This document shows positions 1 to 8,155 of a stretch of 33,173 nucleotides of DNA, one piece after another (the first letter of the stretch is position 1; each line of letters opens with the position of its first letter). The DNA lies in the NCBI GenBank assembly GCA_964627665.1, contig CAZVKG010000033.1, positions 1 to 33,173 on the forward strand, in the 5' to 3' direction. The notes beneath the pieces were generated by a model, which was given only the letters and a program-made list of their open reading frames with translations, had not been told where the DNA came from and made no database searches. The stretch is from UBA1351 sp964627665 (GTDB lineage Bacteria; Bacillota; Clostridia; Lachnospirales; Vallitaleaceae). The translations under genes were made by a program, and so were the position numbers.

Positions 1-44
1 AATGACTTGTATAATCCAGTGAAATTCGGGTTATGACACAATCT
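1..44 (+). mobile_element. Probable right end of an insertion sequence (partial)
   Basis: The first 44 bases do not belong to the cellobiose phosphorylase gene that follows. They end in TTATGACACAATCT (31-44), which matches the reverse complement of the last-end sequence AGACTGTGTCAAAA (33125-33138) at 12 of 14 positions, as expected for imperfect terminal inverted repeats. In the plus strand, frame 1 reads NDLYNPVKFGL and then a TGA at 34-36, which could be the C-terminus of a transposase finishing inside the repeat. No transposase domain is visible in so short a stretch, so the IS family cannot be named. The element is followed at once by GGCAAG (45-50), the same six bases that precede the other end at 33119-33124. 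Confidence 0.5.
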
Positions 45-2025
45 GGCAAGCTACCCATGGATTATTGTGGCAGAAAATTCCCGCATTTTCTTTGTATCCC
101 GGTGGATACGAAGAAATTTCTCCCAGTTCAAGATGATAGGATGTATATGCCGGTTGATTAAGCACCATTCCGTATTTCGTATCTAAATACTTCCATGCTG
201 AATCCAAGGCCTTCTCAGCTTGTCCTGTTTCAATACCAATTTGGCCCATGACGCACATTCCTTGAGGTTCAATAAAAATCTTACCTTCTTCACATGTATC
301 TGACCCTACTTTATTTCCTTGTGCATCATACGCTCTGAGGAACCAGTCACCGTCATATCCATGCTCAAGTACCTTTTCTTTCATCTTTTGGATTTCAGAT
401 TCTGCACGTTCTGCCTCTGCTTGATCACCTGTACGTCGACACAACTCTACATATTCCGGCCCGATAAAGGCAAACATACCTGCAATGAATACAGACTCTG
501 CCGTCAAACCATCCGTTCCGTTATTTGCTGTCTGGAAGGACTCTCCAGGCGTTGTTGAATAACAGTTTAAGTTAAGGCAATCATTCCAATCCGCTCTTCC
601 GATGAGCGGTAAACCATGAGGTCCTACATTATTAATAACATGATTAAACGAACGTTTCATATGTTCCATCATAGAAGCCGCTAGTGCATCATCGTTTTCG
701 AAAGGCACCGTTTCATCTAAGATACTCATGTCCCCGGTCTCTTTAATATAAGTAGCAACAGATAAAATCATCCACAAAGGATCGTCATTAAATCCACTCC
801 CTAAATCATGATTTCCTTTTTTAGTTAAAGGTTGATATTGGTGATACGCACCGCCGTCTCTTATCTGTGTTGCTGCTAAATCAATCAAACGCTCTTTGGC
901 GCGTTCCGGAAGTTGATGAACAAATCCTAAAATATCCTGATTCGAGTCCCTAAATCCCATTCCTCGTCCGACACCGGATTCGAAGTATGAAGCGCTTCGG
1001 GATAAATTAAATGTAATCATACACTGATATGCGTTCCAAATATTCACCATGCGATTTACTTTTTCGTCTTCTGTATCCACAAGATATGCCGATAGTAATT
1101 CTGTCCATTTATCATTCAATTTTTTCAATGCCGCATTCACTTGTTCAGATGTCTTAAATCGATCTTTCATTGCATAAGCTTTGGACTTGTTGATGACTCC
1201 CGGGCTTTCCCATTTTTCCTCTTTGTTTTCAATATAGCCTAACACGAAAATATAGGATACGCTTTGACCAGCCTCAATCGTTGCCTGTAAATGATGCGAC
1301 GCAATCGGAGACCACCCGCTAGCCATACTATTTTTTGATTGGTTGGCACAAACCACATCGGGACAGCTAACGTCCGAATACAAACCAATAAATTGTTCCC
1401 GATCCGTGTCAAATCCCTGAATCGATTTGTTGACTGAATAAAATGAGAAATGGTCTCGACGTTCGCGATATTCTGTCTTGTGGAAAATAGTACTATCAAC
1501 CACTTCAACTTCCCCAGTGCTAAAGTTACGTTGGAAATTTGTCATATCATCGAGTGCATCCCATAAAGCAAATTCAATATAGGAGTATAGATCAATGTTT
1601 TTCGTGTCTGAACTTTCATTAGTCAGTAGGACTTCATGAACTTCACAAGACTCTCCTAGGGGTACAAAGGATGTTTGCTGTACTTTTAGGTTATTCTTAC
1701 TGGATGTAATCACACTATATCCTAAACCATGCCGACATTCGTAAGAATCAAGTTCTGTCTTAACCGGCTTAAAACCAGGAGACCACGTGACATCATTGTC
1801 TATAATATAAAAATACCGTCCTTCATTATCTACAGGTACATTGTTGTAACGATAGCGTGTAATTCGGCGTAAACGCGCGTCCATAAAGAACGAATAACCA
1901 CCTGAAGTGTTTGAAAAAAGGGAGAAGAAATCATCCATCCCAAAATAATTAATCCACGGATATGGCGTTAGTGGATTTGTAATAACGTACTCTCTGTTTG
2001 CATCATCAAAAAAACCGTATTTCAT
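31..2025 (-). CDS. cbp: Cellobiose phosphorylase (GH94), 3'-truncated by an IS-like end
   Basis: Phosphorolyses cellobiose to glucose 1-phosphate and glucose in the cytoplasm, saving one ATP per disaccharide. The protein follows the C. thermocellum enzyme closely from its first residues (MKYGFFDDANREYVIT) through the N-terminal beta-sandwich and most of the (alpha/alpha)6 barrel. The general acid is D482 in GRADWNDCLN, close to D483 recalled for that enzyme. The motif ENAGIFCHNNPW is reached at about residue 657. Native sequence stops at C660. The last codons (QIVS, stop) lie in the IS-like end at 31-44. The family is about 810 residues long, so about 150 C-terminal residues, including the TGTAAWN-type phosphate-binding region, are missing and the product is probably inactive. 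The start has a strong TAGGAGG site and lies 16 bp after the upstream LacI gene, so the two are one operon. Confidence 0.93.
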   Translation of the reverse strand: MKYGFFDDANREYVITNPLTPYPWINYFGMDDFFSLFSNTSGGYSFFMDARLRRITRYRYNNVPVDNEGRYFYIIDNDVTWSPGFKPVKTELDSYECRHGLGYSVITSSKNNLKVQQTSFVPLGESCEVHEVLLTNESSDTKNIDLYSYIEFALWDALDDMTNFQRNFSTGEVEVVDSTIFHKTEYRERRDHFSFYSVNKSIQGFDTDREQFIGLYSDVSCPDVVCANQSKNSMASGWSPIASHHLQATIEAGQSVSYIFVLGYIENKEEKWESPGVINKSKAYAMKDRFKTSEQVNAALKKLNDKWTELLSAYLVDTEDEKVNRMVNIWNAYQCMITFNLSRSASYFESGVGRGMGFRDSNQDILGFVHQLPERAKERLIDLAATQIRDGGAYHQYQPLTKKGNHDLGSGFNDDPLWMILSVATYIKETGDMSILDETVPFENDDALAASMMEHMKRSFNHVINNVGPHGLPLIGRADWNDCLNLNCYSTTPGESFQTANNGTDGLTAESVFIAGMFAFIGPEYVELCRRTGDQAEAERAESEIQKMKEKVLEHGYDGDWFLRAYDAQGNKVGSDTCEEGKIFIEPQGMCVMGQIGIETGQAEKALDSAWKYLDTKYGMVLNQPAYTSYHLELGEISSYPPGYKENAGIFCHNNPWVACQIVS

Positions 2026-2041
2026 CGTATTCCTCCTAAAG

Positions 2042-3100
2042 TTAATTAATTTTTCTTACCGATCCACGTTTGATTAGCTCGACATCATACTCAAATATGT
2101 TCTTTGCATTCATCTTCTTGTTATCGATAAGGTGTTGATGAATAATTTCAACTGACTTTTTTGACATGGCAAAAAAATCAGGACTTAATGTTGTTAATTT
2201 GGGCTGCATTAATTCACCGGTTTGGGTATTATCAAATCCGATAAAACTTACCTCTTCAGGAACTCGTATCTTATGCTCACCCAAGCACTCTATCGCCGCT
2301 ATGGCCATATAATCATTCGCGCATATATACGCTGTTGGCAAAGTCCCTTTTTGAATTGCTTTTTCCATTTCTTTACGTGCTTTTTCTTGATTAAAGTCGC
2401 CTTCAAGTATATAGTCTTTACAAAAGGTTAATCCATTATCTTGGATTGCCGCCAAATATCCATCGTATCGAGTGAACGCTGATAATGTTTTTTCTAAGCC
2501 TTTAATAAATCCGATTTTTTCGTGTCCATTTTCTATCAAATAATTTACCGCTTTGTAGACTGCTTGATAATCTTTTGAATTAATCACTGATACTAAGCCT
2601 TGTTCCATAAAATGCGTCGGTACAAGATCCGGGTCAATATCGACCATAACCATATGTTGACAAATACTTTCATCACGAATATATTTTAAACTGTCTTTTC
2701 GCGTTCCGATAAGAATACCACCGTCAACACGCTGCTCACAAAAAGCTTTATCAATTTTTTCATATTCCTCATTACAGGTAATTGTTTGAACTAATACATA
2801 ATACCCTTTGCTATTGGCAATATCTATAATTGCATCTAAATATGTTGTGAAGAAGTCATTATGGTAAAGGCGTCGTTGACTTTCAGGCGCTTCATCGATA
2901 ACAAAAAATACGCCAATTGTTTCGCTTCGCTTTCCGGCAAGCGTACGAGCGTAAGCATTGGGACGATACTTATATTCTTCAATAGCTTCTAACACTTTTT
3001 TACGTGTATCCTCCGAAACATTGGGATAATCATTAATCACCCGCGATACGGTACTTCTTGATACGCCAACTATTTTTGCGATTTCTTCACTTTTTATCAT
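2042..3100 (-). CDS. LacI-family regulator of the cellobiose phosphorylase operon
   Basis: A 352-residue DNA-binding repressor. The N-terminus is a LacI helix-turn-helix (IKSEEIAKIVGVSRSTVSRVIN) with hinge RPNAYARTLAG, followed by a periplasmic-binding-protein-like sugar-sensing domain (from about residue 60) ending in VELIKRGSV. I chose ATG 3098-3100 because AAGGAG lies six bases upstream and the helix-turn-helix then begins at residue 2 as usual in the family. A longer reading frame to 3133 would add 11 unusual residues with no ribosome binding site. It is directly upstream of cbp and shares its promoter, so it probably controls cbp and itself. The ligand (cellobiose or a derivative) is inferred from context only. 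Confidence 0.85.
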   Translation of the reverse strand: MIKSEEIAKIVGVSRSTVSRVINDYPNVSEDTRKKVLEAIEEYKYRPNAYARTLAGKRSETIGVFFVIDEAPESQRRLYHNDFFTTYLDAIIDIANSKGYYVLVQTITCNEEYEKIDKAFCEQRVDGGILIGTRKDSLKYIRDESICQHMVMVDIDPDLVPTHFMEQGLVSVINSKDYQAVYKAVNYLIENGHEKIGFIKGLEKTLSAFTRYDGYLAAIQDNGLTFCKDYILEGDFNQEKARKEMEKAIQKGTLPTAYICANDYMAIAAIECLGEHKIRVPEEVSFIGFDNTQTGELMQPKLTTLSPDFFAMSKKSVEIIHQHLIDNKKMNAKNIFEYDVELIKRGSVRKIN

Positions 3101-3149
3101 CCTATTCTCCTTATCAAAAGCCAATAAAATCAACTATGAACACGCGTTT

Positions 3150-3178
3150 ATTATAAATCAAAAAAGCAAAGAAGTCAA
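3150..3178 (-). promoter_or_regulatory. SigA-type promoter of the lacI-cbp operon, embedded in the gal terminator
   Basis: On the minus strand, TTGACT (3173-3178) and TATAAT (3150-3155) are separated by exactly 17 bp. The -35 box lies in the loop and descending stem of the gal-operon terminator hairpin. Just downstream of the -10 box, AAACGCGTGTT is a near-palindrome with a CG centre, as in many LacI operators, and could be an autoregulatory operator. The operator is a guess. Confidence 0.7.
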
Positions 3179-3196
3179 TGCCTTCCTTGCTTTTTT
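3160..3196 (-). terminator. Rho-independent terminator of the galK-galET operon
   Basis: A 15-bp stem with one mismatch (AAAAAAGCAAGGAAG against CTTCTTTGCTTTTTT on the minus strand) and a loop of about 7 bases is followed by a T run. It lies 18 bases after the galET stop codon. The stem is A/T-flanked on both sides, so it may also work on the plus strand. Confidence 0.75.
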
Positions 3197-3213
3197 ATGA
3201 TTACACTTCCAAC

Positions 3214-5769
3214 TTAATTCAAGCTACTGAGAAAGCGAGTAATACCTTCCATCCCTCGGTCATCTAATTTATAGACTCCCGCACATTCAAGTACCTTTTC
3301 AAACTTTTTCCCCACTTCTTCCCGAACAAGACTATGGGCTCTTTCTGCTTCACACTGAATCCCATAGTCCTTTATCATTTCCTTAATCCACGGCTTATGA
3401 TGTTCCATCGTTTCAGGCAGTGCATCAAATATACTTTCTCCTGTTAACACCTTTTCAACGTCAACAAGTTCTTCCTTTAGTCTTGCAGGCAATACAGCTA
3501 GCCCCATTACTTCAATCAATCCAATATTTTCTTTCTTAATATGGTGCAAATGGCTATGAGGATGAAAAATACCTAGGGGATGCTCATCACTTGTTCGATT
3601 ATTTCTAAGCACTAGATCAAGTTCATATTCTCCTGCTCCATTCATTCGCCCTATCGGTGTAATGGTATTATGGGGAATCTTTTCTCCTTCTTGATCTGAA
3701 TAGGCAAAGATCTCACATGTTTCATCCGTATATTCCCTCCACGCCTTAAGAATCTTATCAGCTAAATCAACAATTGCTGTTGCATCTTTGGACGCAAGTC
3801 GTAATACGGATAATGGCCACTTCACCACACCAACCATCACATTTGGTGCACTGTCTATGGTGAAGTTTTTGATAACCGGAGCCACTTCCATTGGAAACGT
3901 ATGATGGCCTCCTTGATAATGATCATGACTCAAAATCGATCCGCCCACAATTGGTAAATCTGCGTTGGATCCAATAAAATAATGGGGCATTGTATCTAAA
4001 AACTCAATGATACCTGTGAATGTTTTTCTAGTAATATGCATCGGGTCATGCATACCTTTAAAAATAATTGAATGTTCTTGATAGTAGACATATGGCGAAT
4101 ATTGGAAATACCAATCTTCTCCGTTTAATGTTAAAGGCAACACTCGATGATTTCCTCGTCCCGGGTGATTCAAATGCCCTTCATATCCTACGTTCTCAAC
4201 ACATAGCAAGCACTGGGGATAATTGACTTGTGGCATCAGTTTCGCCTTTGCAATTTCTTTAGGATCTTTTTCCGGCTTCGAAAGATTAATAGTTATCTCC
4301 AAATCACCCACCGGTGTCGGCGCTGTCCAATATTCATTTTTTTGAATACGGTCCATACGTATGTAATTGGAGTCTTGGCTTAGTTGATAGTAGTCATCCG
4401 TCGCCGCCTCAATTGATTTTTCAGATACAATACGTTGAAATCGATCATACAATTCCTTTGGTCTTGGCATGACCAATCCCATGATTTTTGCATCAAACAA
4501 ATCACGCTCAGTTACTGTATTTCCTATTAATCCTTTTGCAACTGCATCGTCTAATAAGGGATCCAATACATTTAAGGGTGAATGTGCAGCTTCTTGCTTC
4601 CAAATAGCTTCTTTTGTTACTGCATCCACTGGTTTTTTCAGATTAAAAAGGGCTATGAGCTGGTTACGTACCAAAGGTTCATCTAACTTCGTCATCATTT
4701 GACGATTAACAGCAAAATGAATCAAGGCTTCAATATGTTTTCCAATGCGTCCTTCCAAATCAAACGTCTGATCGGCCACATCACTTTCATAACCTGTGGG
4801 ATGTCCTTGATGCCATTTCCAGGCACTGGAGATAATAATCTTTATATCTTCATATTGAGGTTTCCATCCTAACTCTTGACGCGCTTTTTCTGACGATGCG
4901 ATTAATGTCGCCGGATCTCCCGGACGTCGGTCTGCTATTTTTGCAGGAATGGGATGTTGTGTAACTTCTCTTGCCATCTCAATGATTTCTTTTACCGAGA
5001 ATCCATTGCCACTACCTAAATTATAGGTTCCACTATGACCACCTGCTTGAATCTTTTGCATAGCTAGTATATGGGCTTGTGCCAAATCCATAACATGAAT
5101 ATAATCTCTGACACACGTCCCATCCGGCGTGTCGTAGTCATCGCCAAACATCATGATTGATTCTCGCTGTCCAAGGGCCACTTGTAATACAATGGGAATC
5201 AAATGACTCTCCGGTTGATGGTCTTCGCCAATCAATCCACTTTCATGTGCTCCTGCCGCATTAAAATAGCGCAAGACGGTATATTTCATTCCGTATGCCG
5301 CCTCGGACCACTTCAACATTTTTTCGACAGATAGCTTAGTTTCACCATATGGATTAGTAGGTTGTGTACGATCGTCTTCAAAAATCGGAATGGATTCAGG
5401 TTCTCCATAGGTTGCTGCTGTTGAAGAAAAGACAATATGCTTAATTTGAAATTCTTGCATCACTTCAAGGAGCGATAAGGTTCCATAGACGTTGTTATTA
5501 TAATATTTTAAGGGCTCAGTAACACTTTCACCCACAAGGGAATCTGCTGCAAAATCGATAACCCCTTCAATCGTGTTCTCAAGAAAAACACGGCGAAGCG
5601 CTTCTTTATCACGAAGGTCGCCTTGATAAAAAGGAATATCTTCTGCAACTGCTTGTCGATGTCCTTTATACAAGTTATCGTAAACAACCACCTCAATATT
5701 TTGTTCTGTTAAAGCCCTTACCGTGTGACTTCCAATGTATCCTGCTCCACCACAAACTAAAATCGCCAT
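3214..5769 (-). CDS. galE/galT: GalE-GalT fusion: UDP-glucose 4-epimerase / galactose-1-phosphate uridylyltransferase
   Basis: One uninterrupted 851-residue frame carries two Leloir enzymes. Residues 1-330 are GalE: the NAD-binding loop GGAGYIGSH (7-15), the catalytic pair Y141 and K145 in NPYGETK, and the usual C-terminus ending WHQGHPTGY. Residues from about 335 to 851 are a class II (Firmicutes) GalT of normal length, with SHDHYQGGHH (614-623) and HPHSHLHHIKKENIGLIEVM (736-755), the conserved histidine-rich motifs of that family. GalT swaps UMP between UDP-glucose and galactose 1-phosphate, and GalE regenerates UDP-glucose, so the fusion joins consecutive steps. The start follows the galK stop codon by one base, with AAAGGAG inside the galK end, indicating translational coupling. 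Neither half lacks visible key residues. Confidence 0.92.
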   Translation of the reverse strand: MAILVCGGAGYIGSHTVRALTEQNIEVVVYDNLYKGHRQAVAEDIPFYQGDLRDKEALRRVFLENTIEGVIDFAADSLVGESVTEPLKYYNNNVYGTLSLLEVMQEFQIKHIVFSSTAATYGEPESIPIFEDDRTQPTNPYGETKLSVEKMLKWSEAAYGMKYTVLRYFNAAGAHESGLIGEDHQPESHLIPIVLQVALGQRESIMMFGDDYDTPDGTCVRDYIHVMDLAQAHILAMQKIQAGGHSGTYNLGSGNGFSVKEIIEMAREVTQHPIPAKIADRRPGDPATLIASSEKARQELGWKPQYEDIKIIISSAWKWHQGHPTGYESDVADQTFDLEGRIGKHIEALIHFAVNRQMMTKLDEPLVRNQLIALFNLKKPVDAVTKEAIWKQEAAHSPLNVLDPLLDDAVAKGLIGNTVTERDLFDAKIMGLVMPRPKELYDRFQRIVSEKSIEAATDDYYQLSQDSNYIRMDRIQKNEYWTAPTPVGDLEITINLSKPEKDPKEIAKAKLMPQVNYPQCLLCVENVGYEGHLNHPGRGNHRVLPLTLNGEDWYFQYSPYVYYQEHSIIFKGMHDPMHITRKTFTGIIEFLDTMPHYFIGSNADLPIVGGSILSHDHYQGGHHTFPMEVAPVIKNFTIDSAPNVMVGVVKWPLSVLRLASKDATAIVDLADKILKAWREYTDETCEIFAYSDQEGEKIPHNTITPIGRMNGAGEYELDLVLRNNRTSDEHPLGIFHPHSHLHHIKKENIGLIEVMGLAVLPARLKEELVDVEKVLTGESIFDALPETMEHHKPWIKEMIKDYGIQCEAERAHSLVREEVGKKFEKVLECAGVYKLDDRGMEGITRFLSSLN

Positions 5770-5770
5770 A

Positions 5771-6946
5771 CTAAACTCCTTTCACTTCATATGCCCCTTG
5801 ACCTACGTTTGCCACATAGAACTCAGGTTCCAAATTAGTTCGCTTCTGATAGTTTTCTCCAACATTTTTGATGAATGTATCCACCTGTTCGTCTTCAACG
5901 AGAGACACTGTACAACCACCAAAACCTGCTCCCGTCATTCGAGAACCTAAGACACCGGATATTTTCTTTGCTTCTTCAACCATGATATCTAATTCTTTAC
6001 CTGTGACTTCATATAAGTCACGTAAAGAATCATGGGACGCATACAACAAGTTACCAACAGTCTCTAGGTCACCTTTTTTCAAGGCATCAACACATTTAAG
6101 GACTCTTTGGTTTTCATAAACTGCATGTTGTGCTCGGTTTCGCGCAATCGGATTATTAATGTGTTCTGCATGTTGGTCAAAGGTTGCCTCATCCATATCA
6201 CATAGATAGTCAATTTTAAGAACGTCTTGTAAATCGTGAAGCGCTTCTTCACATTCGCTACGGCGTTCATTATATTTAGAGTCCGCTAAGCCACGGCGCA
6301 TTTTCGTATTTGCTATGACAATTTTTACACCGTCGAGTTTAAATGGAACATATTGATACTCTAACGTATTACAATCCAGTAAAATGGCATGATCTTCTTT
6401 CCCCATTCCAACAGCAAACTGGTCCATAATGCCACAATTCACACCCACAAATTCGTTTTCTGCCTTTTGGCTCAGTTGAACCAATTGAATCGGAGCTATA
6501 TCACCACCAGCTAGAACATTAATCAATGTTGCCGTTAAGACTTCAAGAGAGGCTGATGAGCTGAGTCCTGAACCATTAGGAATATCTCCATAATATAGAA
6601 CATCAAATCCCGGAACCTTGGGGCCGATTTCTTCATACATTTTTATAACACCTTTAGGATAGTTGACCCAATCATGAGCTTCATCATAAACAATATTATC
6701 TAAATCCACCGTCACTTCTAAATCAAAGTTCATCGTTGCAAATCTTGCCTTTCGATCATTACGTTTTCTAACAACGGCATAAGTTCCAAAATCAAGTGCA
6801 CATGGAAAAACAAAACCACCATTATAATCAATGTGTTCTCCAATAATATTTACACGTCCCGGTGTAAAAAAGGCACGAATGTCACTCCCTTCTCCGTATC
6901 GCTTTAAAAATTCATTTTTTACATTTTCCATCATCTGCTTTTGCAT
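5771..6946 (-). CDS. galK: Galactokinase
   Basis: Phosphorylates alpha-D-galactose to galactose 1-phosphate, the first committed step of the Leloir pathway. At 391 residues it is the usual length. It has the galactokinase signature PGRVNIIGEHIDYNGG (29-44) with the catalytic arginine R31, the GHMP-kinase ATP loop NGSGLSSSASLE (124-135), the likely catalytic base D175 in GIMDQF, and the C-terminal GHMP motif RMTGAGFGGC (336-345). AAAGGAG precedes the ATG by eight bases. It lies 13 bp after the LacI-type regulator and one base before galET, so the three form an operon ending at the 3160-3196 terminator. Confidence 0.97.
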   Translation of the reverse strand: MQKQMMENVKNEFLKRYGEGSDIRAFFTPGRVNIIGEHIDYNGGFVFPCALDFGTYAVVRKRNDRKARFATMNFDLEVTVDLDNIVYDEAHDWVNYPKGVIKMYEEIGPKVPGFDVLYYGDIPNGSGLSSSASLEVLTATLINVLAGGDIAPIQLVQLSQKAENEFVGVNCGIMDQFAVGMGKEDHAILLDCNTLEYQYVPFKLDGVKIVIANTKMRRGLADSKYNERRSECEEALHDLQDVLKIDYLCDMDEATFDQHAEHINNPIARNRAQHAVYENQRVLKCVDALKKGDLETVGNLLYASHDSLRDLYEVTGKELDIMVEEAKKISGVLGSRMTGAGFGGCTVSLVEDEQVDTFIKNVGENYQKRTNLEPEFYVANVGQGAYEVKGV

Positions 6947-6959
6947 TTTTTCTTCTCCT

Positions 6960-7991
6960 TTACGTTTGTCTAACGATTAAATTCGTCGCTACCATAATTT
7001 TAGTACATGGTGAAACCTTTTTTTGATCTTTGTTTTCAATAAGTTGAATCATTTGCCTAGCAGCTGTGCTGCCTAACTGGCTCATATGATGATCGACCGT
7101 TGTAAGCGCCGGATCTGTTATTTGACTGACGATAGTATTGTCAAATCCAACAATCGATAATTGATGCGGTATCTGTATCCCCTGTATTCGAGCAGCATTT
7201 AAAACGCCTACCGCCATAAAGTCATTACAACATAAAATAGCATCTATATCTTTTGACTTCTCTCGATTGACAAAAAAGGATTTTGCACATTCTTTTGCCT
7301 GATTCACCGTCTCAAGACCATTTCCCTCTTCAATCAACAAAATCACCGGTTCTGTCTGATATTCATCCATACAAAATTTTTCATAGATGGCTTCTTTTAT
7401 ATCATAGGAGTGGCTTTTTTCTCCACGCATGAGCGCAATCCTTTTTGCCCCCTGTCGTTTTAAGTGTCTTAACGCCTCGCCGGTTCCAGTATAGTCATCG
7501 TTAAGGACAAAATGACATTGTATGCCTTCGTGATACCCATTGATAATGACTAATGGAATGCGATTCGATATGCCCTCATAATATCCATTCTTAATATTTT
7601 CATTCCGAGGATCGATAACAATAATTCCATCAACACTCCGGTTTAATAATGAATCAACCATTTCTCGTTCATTTTCGGGATGGCCCTTGGTATTGCACAA
7701 AAAACTTCGATAATCTTGGTCTCCCATAAAATTATCAATGCCTTTGATTACTTCCGAAAAGAAAAGGTTTTCTATACTGGGCGTTAAAACACCAATCGTT
7801 TGCGTCTTATCTTGTATTAAGCTTCGTGCCAGAAGATTTGGCCTAAACCCAAGCTCTTCAATTGCTTTATTGACCTGCTTGGTCGTTTTCTCACTTACCG
7901 GATAGTTTTTATTAATTACACGTGATACTGTTGTTATTGAAACACCTGCCAGCTTAGCTACATCTGTTATTGTTGACCTTTTGTTTTCCAC
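6960..7991 (-). CDS. LacI/GalR-family regulator of the galactose operon
   Basis: A 343-residue repressor: helix-turn-helix STITDVAKLAGVSITTVSRV at the N-terminus, hinge region RPNLLARSL, then the sugar-binding core with the usual IPHQLSIVGFDN motif. I chose GTG at 7989-7991, with GGTGGTGAG just upstream, although an in-frame ATG exists at 8031-8033. That ATG overlaps the -10 box TATAAT of a good promoter, so a transcript from it would start downstream of the ATG. The GTG start also places the helix-turn-helix at the expected distance from the N-terminus. The gene heads the galK-galET operon and a palindromic operator overlaps its transcription start, so it is probably autoregulated and galactose-responsive (ligand inferred). 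Confidence 0.85.
   Translation of the reverse strand: MENKRSTITDVAKLAGVSITTVSRVINKNYPVSEKTTKQVNKAIEELGFRPNLLARSLIQDKTQTIGVLTPSIENLFFSEVIKGIDNFMGDQDYRSFLCNTKGHPENEREMVDSLLNRSVDGIIVIDPRNENIKNGYYEGISNRIPLVIINGYHEGIQCHFVLNDDYTGTGEALRHLKRQGAKRIALMRGEKSHSYDIKEAIYEKFCMDEYQTEPVILLIEEGNGLETVNQAKECAKSFFVNREKSKDIDAILCCNDFMAVGVLNAARIQGIQIPHQLSIVGFDNTIVSQITDPALTTVDHHMSQLGSTAARQMIQLIENKDQKKVSPCTKIMVATNLIVRQT
7760..7776. promoter_or_regulatory. Putative auxiliary operator inside the gal regulator gene
   Basis: AGAAAAGGTTTTCTATA is identical over 17 bases to the operator at the regulator's promoter (8012-8028). It is offset by exactly 252 bp, close to 24 turns of B-DNA at 10.5 bp per turn. It falls in coding sequence (SIENLFFSEV), so its conservation could be chance, but the phasing suits repression by DNA looping. 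Confidence 0.45.
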
Positions 7992-8007
7992 GAACTCACC
8001 ACCAATC

Positions 8008-8029
8008 ATATAGAAAAGGTTTTCTATAT
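8008..8029. promoter_or_regulatory. Palindromic operator at the gal regulator promoter
   Basis: A 22-bp inverted repeat has perfect 10-bp arms (ATATAGAAAA / TTTTCTATAT) around a GG centre. It sits three bases downstream of the -10 box at 8032-8037, covering the expected transcription start, and upstream of the GTG start codon. This is the standard position for a repressor operator; the LacI-type protein encoded next is the obvious candidate. Confidence 0.65.
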
Positions 8030-8031
8030 CC

Positions 8032-8060
8032 ATTATAAAACCCTTTTACATATAAAACAA
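8032..8060 (-). promoter_or_regulatory. Promoter of the gal regulator-galK-galET operon
   Basis: On the minus strand TTGTTT (8055-8060) is 17 bp from a perfect TATAAT (8032-8037). It is followed immediately by the palindromic operator at 8008-8029. Confidence 0.65.
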
Positions 8061-8063
8061 GAT

Positions 8064-8078
8064 AGAAAATAATTTTCT
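8064..8078. promoter_or_regulatory. Operator-like palindrome between the divergent promoters
   Basis: AGAAAATAATTTTCT has 7-bp arms around one central base and shares the AGAAAA...TTTTCT half-sites of the main gal operator. It lies four bases upstream of the -35 box of the gal regulator promoter and 17 bases upstream of the murG-type gene's -35 box, so it could touch both. AT-rich sequence makes such palindromes common. Confidence 0.3.
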
Positions 8079-8094
8079 TTTCAAGAAAAACCTC

Positions 8095-8123
8095 TTGTTT
8101 TCTTAAATATCATGCTATACTAT
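8095..8123 (+). promoter_or_regulatory. Promoter of the murG-type / HD-GYP operon
   Basis: TTGTTT (8095-8100) is separated by 17 bp from TACTAT (8118-8123). An overlapping TATACT offers an alternative -10 at 15-bp spacing. A strong AGGAGG lies just before the ATG at 8156. Confidence 0.45.
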
Positions 8124-8155
8124 AGTGTATAAATCATGATTATTTAGGAGGTTTT

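Noticed and set aside
1239..1508. Small open frame inside cbp in another frame
   Set aside because: Overlaps a well-recognised gene, with no ribosome site and no family features; a shadow frame.
3214..5769. Frameshift or assembly artefact joining galE and galT
   Set aside because: The frame is continuous with normal family sequence on both sides and a short natural-looking linker. Kept as a true fusion, with re-sequencing suggested.
7992..8033. ATG at 8031-8033 as start of the gal regulator
   Set aside because: It overlaps the -10 box TATAAT of a good promoter and would add residues before the helix-turn-helix encoded by the operator palindrome itself. The GTG at 7989-7991 fits better.
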